Shown in pieces: positions 5,900-8,934 of a DNA stretch of 8,934 nucleotides. The stretch covers positions 6,208 to 15,141 of the forward strand of contig JAUJMG010000066.1 in NCBI GenBank assembly GCA_030446955.1, in the 5' to 3' direction. Source of the stretch: Thermomicrobiales bacterium. Lineage in GTDB: Bacteria > Chloroflexota > Chloroflexia > Thermomicrobiales > UBA6265. The stretch's first letter is position 1. Each line of letters begins with the position of its first letter. A model generated the notes under the pieces. That model was not told where the DNA came from. It worked only from the letters and a program-made list of their open reading frames with translations, and did not search any database. Made by a program: the position numbers and the translations under genes.

Positions 5900-7564
5900 T
5901 TGGCCCGACCGGTCCTGCTGACGGTGGACGACGATCCCGAGGTGCTCGGTGCGGTCCGGCGCGATCTGCTCCGCCAGTACGGCGACCGCTACCGGGTGCT
6001 GGCCGCTGACTCCGGGGCGACCGCGCTGGAGGCGACGGAGCAACTCAAGCTGCGCAACGAGCCGGTCGCGCTCTTCCTGGCCGACCAACGAATGCCCCGC
6101 ATGAGTGGCGTGGAGTTCCTGGAGCAGGGCATCGCCCTCTTCCCGCAGGCGAAGAAGGTCCTCCTCACCGCCTACGCCGACACGGACGCCGCGATCCGGG
6201 CGATCAACTCGGTCCGAATCGACCACTACCTGCTCAAGCCCTGGGACCCGCCGGAGCAGCACCTCTACCCAGTGCTGGACGACCTTCTCGCCGACTGGGA
6301 CGCCGGCTTCCATCCGCCCTTCGGCGGCCTGCGGGTGATCGGCCACCGCTGGTCGCCCAAGTCCCACGCGGTCAAGGACTTTCTGGCCCGCAACCAGGTG
6401 CCCTACCGCTGGCTGGACATCGAGGGCAGCGTCGAGGCTGAGGATCTGGTGAAGCTGGCCGGAGTCGAGCGAGTCTCCCTCCCGCTGTTGCTCTTCCCGG
6501 ACGGCTCCCACCTGACCGACCCGACCAACGTCGCGATCGCCGAGAAGATCGGCCTCCAGACGCAGGCGAAGCTGCCCTTCTACGACCTGATCATCGTCGG
6601 CGGCGGTCCCTCGGGCTTGGCCGCCGCAGTCTACGGCGCCTCCGAGGGCCTGAAGACGCTGATGGTCGAGCGCAACGCGCCCGGCGGGCAGGCGGGGCAA
6701 AGCTCGCGGATCGAGAACTACCTTGGCTTTCCCAGCGGACTCAGCGGCGCCGATCTCTCCCGGCGCGCGCTAGACCAGGCGCGCCGCTTCGGCGTCGAGG
6801 TCCTCACTCCTCAGTCCGCCGAAGCGGTCCGGGTCGAGGATCCCTACCGCTACCTGCGCCTAGGGAATGGCAGGGAGCTGGCCTGCCACGCCCTGATGAT
6901 CGCCACCGGCGTCGCCTACCGGAAGCTGGAGGCTCCTGGCATCGAGCGCCTGACCGGCGCGGGGATCTACTACGGGGCCGCGATGACCGAGGCCATCTCC
7001 TGCCGGGACGAGCAGGTGCTGATCGTCGGCGGCGCCAACTCCGCCGGCCAGGCCGCGATGTTCTTCTCCCGCTACGCGGGCCAGGTCACGCTGCTGGTGC
7101 GCGGCGAGGGGCTGACGAAGGGGATGAGCAGCTACCTGATCGACCAGATCGCCGAGACGCCCAATATCGCGGTCCGCCCCTTCACGGAGGTAGCGGAGGC
7201 GCACGGGGAGCGCAACCTGGAAGGGGTCACCGTCCGTAACACCAGGACGGGCGAGACCGAGACGCTCAGCGCCTCGGCGCTGTTCATCTTCATCGGTGCC
7301 CAGCCCGGCACCGGGTGGCTGGATGGGGTGGTTGAACGGGACGAGCGCGGGTTCATCTTGACCGGGCTCGACCTGATGCGTGACGGCAAGCGGCCCAAGG
7401 GCTGGACAGCGGACCGCGACCCGTTCCTGCTCGAAGCGAGCGTGCCGGGCATCTTCGTCGCCGGCGATGTCCGCCACGGCTCCGTCAAGCGCGTCGCCTC
7501 GGGCGTCGGCGAAGGCTCGATCGCCGTCTCCTTCATCCACCAGTACCTGAGCAACCTGCACTAG
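5900..7564 (+). CDS. Response regulator / glutaredoxin-like / thioredoxin-reductase-like fusion
   Basis: Three domains in 554 residues. Residues 4-130 are a receiver: acidic DDD (10-12), phospho-acceptor Asp62 in LADQRMP, Thr90, Lys113 in LLKPWD, all conserved. Residues 144-219 look like a thioredoxin/glutaredoxin fold (IGHRWSPKSH, then SLPLLLFPDG with the cis-Pro position), but the CxxC site reads Ser152-Pro-Lys-Ser155. Residues 226-554 are a two-nucleotide flavoprotein: FAD loop GGGPSGLAAA (234-243), GGQAGQ (262-267), NAD(P) loop GGANSAGQAA (377-386), and VAGD (520-523). The thioredoxin reductase CxxC aligns with Ala360-Ala-Met-Thr363; the only cysteines are 329 and 368. Databases name this architecture fused response regulator/thioredoxin-disulfide reductase, yet disulfide chemistry by the usual route is not possible. 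TTG 5900 is chosen because the sequence after it starts the receiver (ARPVLLTVDDD) and CGGAG is 9 bases upstream. The partner kinase is not in the window. It heads a three-gene run. Confidence 0.85.
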   Translation: MARPVLLTVDDDPEVLGAVRRDLLRQYGDRYRVLAADSGATALEATEQLKLRNEPVALFLADQRMPRMSGVEFLEQGIALFPQAKKVLLTAYADTDAAIRAINSVRIDHYLLKPWDPPEQHLYPVLDDLLADWDAGFHPPFGGLRVIGHRWSPKSHAVKDFLARNQVPYRWLDIEGSVEAEDLVKLAGVERVSLPLLLFPDGSHLTDPTNVAIAEKIGLQTQAKLPFYDLIIVGGGPSGLAAAVYGASEGLKTLMVERNAPGGQAGQSSRIENYLGFPSGLSGADLSRRALDQARRFGVEVLTPQSAEAVRVEDPYRYLRLGNGRELACHALMIATGVAYRKLEAPGIERLTGAGIYYGAAMTEAISCRDEQVLIVGGANSAGQAAMFFSRYAGQVTLLVRGEGLTKGMSSYLIDQIAETPNIAVRPFTEVAEAHGERNLEGVTVRNTRTGETETLSASALFIFIGAQPGTGWLDGVVERDERGFILTGLDLMRDGKRPKGWTADRDPFLLEASVPGIFVAGDVRHGSVKRVASGVGEGSIAVSFIHQYLSNLH

Positions 7565-7582
7565 ACCCCGGTCCGACCGGCG

Positions 7583-7610
7583 CTCCCGCCGGGAGTTCGC
7601 TGGGCCAGCG
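7583..7610 (+). promoter_or_regulatory. Two tandem small hairpins between flavoprotein and DsbA-like gene
   Basis: CTCCC-GCC-GGGAG (7583-7595) and CGCTG-GGC-CAGCG (7598-7610) are two perfect 5-bp stems with 3-base loops, lying in the 77-base gap and ending 15 bases before the Shine-Dalgarno site of the next gene. They may protect a processed mRNA end or reduce read-through. Without a T-run they are not typical terminators. Confidence 0.3.
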
Positions 7611-7641
7611 CGCAACGGCGCGACGCGGAGAGGATCGACGC

Positions 7642-8199
7642 ATGACCTCGAATCACGGAGACGCGGCGCGGCTGGCGGTCCCGGTCGGCCCCAGAGATCA
7701 CGCCCTCGGCCCGGAGGATGCAGCGGTCACCCTGGTCCTCTACGGGGACTATGAATGCCCCTACACCGCGCGGGCGCTGCCGGTCGTCGGCGAGCTGCGG
7801 CAGCAGTTCGGCGACGATCTGCGGTACGTGTTCCGCAACTTCCCGCTCCCGGAGATCCACCCCCACGCCCAGCGGGCCGCAGAAGCGGCAGAGGCCGCCG
7901 ACGCGCAGGGCAGGTTCTGGGAGATGCACGAGACCCTCTTCGCCCGTCAGCGGTCCCTGGACGCGGTCAGCCTCGCCGCCTACGCCGCCGAGCTGGATCT
8001 CGATCCCGCCCGCTTCGGCCACGACCTGGCCGCCCACACCCACGCGCCGCGTATCCAGGCAGACCTCGAGGGCGGCCTCGCGAGCGGCGTCCAGGGCACC
8101 CCGACCTTCTTCGTCAACGGCCGCCGCCACGACGCCTCCCACGACCTGGAGACGCTGGTGGGGACGATCGAGGGCGCGGGGTCGGGCGGGTCGGACTAG
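7642..8199 (+). CDS. Cytosolic DsbA-family thioredoxin-fold protein with CPYT motif
   Basis: A 185-residue DsbA-like protein (thioredoxin fold with helical insert), related to the thioredoxin domains found alone or fused to NhaA-type antiporters. It has no signal peptide, so it should act in the cytoplasm. Motifs: VTLVLYGDYECPYT (29-42), the active-site region with Cys39 as the only cysteine in the protein and Thr42 in place of the second cysteine; FRNFPLPEIHPHA (64-76); QGRFWEMHETLF (89-100), the family helix; and GTPTFFVNG (152-160) with cis-Pro154. A lone thiol excludes ordinary dithiol oxidase activity, but glutathione/monothiol exchange, peroxidase-like or binding roles remain possible. 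The ATG at 7642 has GGAGAGG (7627-7633) 8 bases upstream. It is 77 bases after the fusion flavoprotein and 34 before the DUF5519 gene, consistent with one transcription unit. The C-terminal Gly/Ser tail is probably disordered. Confidence 0.87.
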   Translation: MTSNHGDAARLAVPVGPRDHALGPEDAAVTLVLYGDYECPYTARALPVVGELRQQFGDDLRYVFRNFPLPEIHPHAQRAAEAAEAADAQGRFWEMHETLFARQRSLDAVSLAAYAAELDLDPARFGHDLAAHTHAPRIQADLEGGLASGVQGTPTFFVNGRRHDASHDLETLVGTIEGAGSGGSD

Positions 8200-8233
8200 G
8201 GGTAAGAGGCGGATCGATCTGCAGGGAGCAAGG

Positions 8234-8593
8234 ATGGACGTCATGGAGACCGCCACGCAGGGCATCGGCGAGCAGATCCGGCGGGAGGTGCTGAGCTGGG
8301 AGGGCGTTGAAGAGGCGCCGCACCGGTTTGGCGGCACCGAGTTCCGGCTCGGGAAACGGGAGATCGGCCACCTCCACGGCGACCGCCTTGCCGATCTGCC
8401 CTTTCCCGTCCGGATCCGGGAGCAACTGGTCGCCGAGGGCAAGGCCCAGCCCCACCACGTCCTGCCCGAATCGGGCTGGGTCAGCTATTGGATACGCGGC
8501 CCGGAAGCCGTCCCCGGCGCCATCACCCTCTTCCGCCTCTCCTACGACCGGGCGCGGGCGGCGAACCGTGGGAACGGGGCCGTGGCCCCGTGA
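8234..8593 (+). CDS. DUF5519 (luciferase-domain) family protein
   Basis: A small 119-residue soluble protein that I recognise as DUF5519, also labelled luciferase family because of a weak relation to a part of a luciferase; no enzymatic role is established. Typical sequence blocks are seen: HRFGGTEFRLGKREIGHLHGD (30-50), LADLPFPVRIREQLV (52-66), and HHVLPESGWVSYWIR (74-88), with several conserved His, Gly and Trp residues that could form a ligand pocket. There is no signal peptide or cysteine. ATG 8234 is chosen over the in-frame ATG at 8243 because AGGGAG (8223-8228) is 5 bases before it, and the conserved region begins soon after. The gene overlaps nothing and is 34 bases after the DsbA-like gene, so it is likely co-transcribed. 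The C-terminal ~15 residues are unlike the family and may be a local extension. Confidence 0.8.
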   Translation: MDVMETATQGIGEQIRREVLSWEGVEEAPHRFGGTEFRLGKREIGHLHGDRLADLPFPVRIREQLVAEGKAQPHHVLPESGWVSYWIRGPEAVPGAITLFRLSYDRARAANRGNGAVAP

Positions 8594-8628
8594 GTTCGCC
8601 CTGTGGACTCCCGTCCCCTGCACGCCAG

Positions 8629-8665
8629 AGGGGCACTCCATCGAGGGACCGCCTGCCGTGCCCCT
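8629..8665 (+). terminator. Hairpin after the DUF5519 gene
   Basis: AGGGGCAC (8629-8636) pairs perfectly with GTGCCCCT (8658-8665) around a 21-base loop, 36 bases after the stop codon. It is the best structure for ending the three-gene transcript, though a T-rich tail is absent. Confidence 0.4.
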
Positions 8666-8776
8666 TCACGGGACTCCCGGCCACCGATTCAACTGCTGGT
8701 CGCGGCACCGACAGCGGATTCGGGAAAGCCCGTCTGGCGCCGGCGCGGATGTAGCACACGCCCGGTTCGCCCTAGC

Positions 8777-8818
8777 GCACCCGCCCCCTCATGCGGGTGC
8801 CCCAGGGCGTGGTCTGGG
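8777..8818 (+). repeat. Two tandem hairpins, possible left end of an IS200/IS605-type element
   Basis: GCACCCGC (8777-8784) and GCGGGTGC (8793-8800) form a perfect 8-bp stem with an 8-base loop. Immediately next to it CCCAG (8801-8805) and CTGGG (8814-8818) form a second stem with an 8-base loop, ending six bases before an ATG. IS200-type elements carry a subterminal hairpin at the left end that is bound by the transposase and another hairpin that hides the start of tnpA. The layout fits, but the element boundaries and the right end are not visible. The alternative is a plain attenuator or terminator. Confidence 0.35.
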
Positions 8819-8824
8819 CTAACC

Positions 8825-8934
8825 ATGAAGGGGAAGCGGCGCGCGCGCCCAGAAACACCCCACGCCTATGCCAAGTCGCACCACAACATCACCCCCCCCG
8901 CGCCCACCCCACCACCGGTCGATAGCTCTAGCAC
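8825..8934 (+). CDS. Truncated open frame at right edge, possible TnpA start
   Basis: A frame from ATG 8825 stays open to the window end (36 codons). It begins with the basic MKGKRRARPETPHAYAKSHHNI. The part around KSHHN recalls the N-terminal region of IS200/IS605 TnpA, in which a Ser-His-x-Val/Ile segment precedes the first strand of the HuH fold. The expected next residues (a Tyr-x-His-hydrophobic strand and TKYR) do not follow; instead the frame turns into a Pro-rich run from about 8890. There is no Shine-Dalgarno site. This may be a real truncated transposase whose last bases are corrupted by a contig end, a different protein, or not a gene at all. Confidence 0.28.
   Translation, partial: MKGKRRARPETPHAYAKSHHNITPPAPTPPPVDSSS

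Larger units (their letters stand above)
8594..8824. other. Intergenic region downstream of the three-gene run
   Basis: No gene is supported in these 231 bases. They hold a terminator-like hairpin (8629-8665), an exact 9-base direct repeat GGACTCCCG at 8605-8613 and 8671-8679 on either side of it, and on the right the tandem hairpins at 8777-8818. If an insertion sequence starts here, its left end would be around 8755-8770. Confidence 0.45.

Noticed and set aside
5831..6700. 289-residue minus-strand frame over the flavoprotein gene
   Set aside because: Lies opposite clearly conserved receiver and FAD motifs; it is an antisense shadow of GC-rich coding DNA.
7561..8442. 293-residue minus-strand frame opposite the DsbA-like and DUF5519 genes
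   Set aside because: Both plus-strand genes have family motifs and good ribosome binding sites; the minus product has no recognisable domain.
8755..8800. tRNA-like GGTTCG element near a hairpin
   Set aside because: No acceptor stem, D-arm or anticodon arm can be paired around it.
1..8934. CRISPR array, rRNA or prophage features
   Set aside because: No regularly spaced direct repeats, no rRNA-like segments and no phage genes are visible.

Overview
The window is GC-rich bacterial DNA. Several traits suggest a Chloroflexota member of the Thermomicrobia type: a secreted protein with a very long Ala/Thr-rich rod, a response regulator fused to a thioredoxin-reductase-like flavoprotein, a cytosolic DsbA-like protein, and GTG/TTG starts behind good Shine-Dalgarno sites. 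This placement is an inference from gene style, not from a marker gene. The left edge cuts a gene. The right edge runs into what may be the start of an insertion sequence, and the last ~45 bases look atypical.

Layout. Positions 1-425 hold the C-terminal TOBE part of an ABC transporter ATPase. After a 318-base gap with an extended -10 promoter comes a large secreted protein (744-3257) made of a signal peptide, two degenerate cupin folds, a ~418-residue Ala/Thr rod and a small C-terminal domain with two cysteines. It ends in a convergent hairpin region facing a minus-strand FAD-dependent reductase of the geranylgeranyl reductase family (3461-4675). That reductase is divergent from a universal stress protein (4943-5401).

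After a 498-base non-coding leader there is a plus-strand run of three genes: a response regulator / glutaredoxin-like / thioredoxin-reductase-like fusion (5900-7564), a cytosolic DsbA-family protein (7642-8199) and a DUF5519 protein (8234-8593). The tail from 8594 has a terminator-like hairpin, then two tandem hairpins directly before an open reading frame that is cut by the window end and whose first residues faintly recall IS200/IS605 TnpA.

The most interesting point is the three-gene run. Its proteins have redox folds, but the catalytic cysteine pairs are gone. The glutaredoxin-like CxxC is SPKS, the thioredoxin reductase CxxC is AAMT, and the DsbA motif is CPYT with a single cysteine in the whole protein. 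With a complete receiver domain on the flavoprotein, this looks more like a phosphorylation-linked flavin/NAD(P)H sensor or oxidoreductase than a disulfide reductase. The second point is the secreted rod protein, which has no lysine in its whole length and no aromatic residue over ~418 residues.
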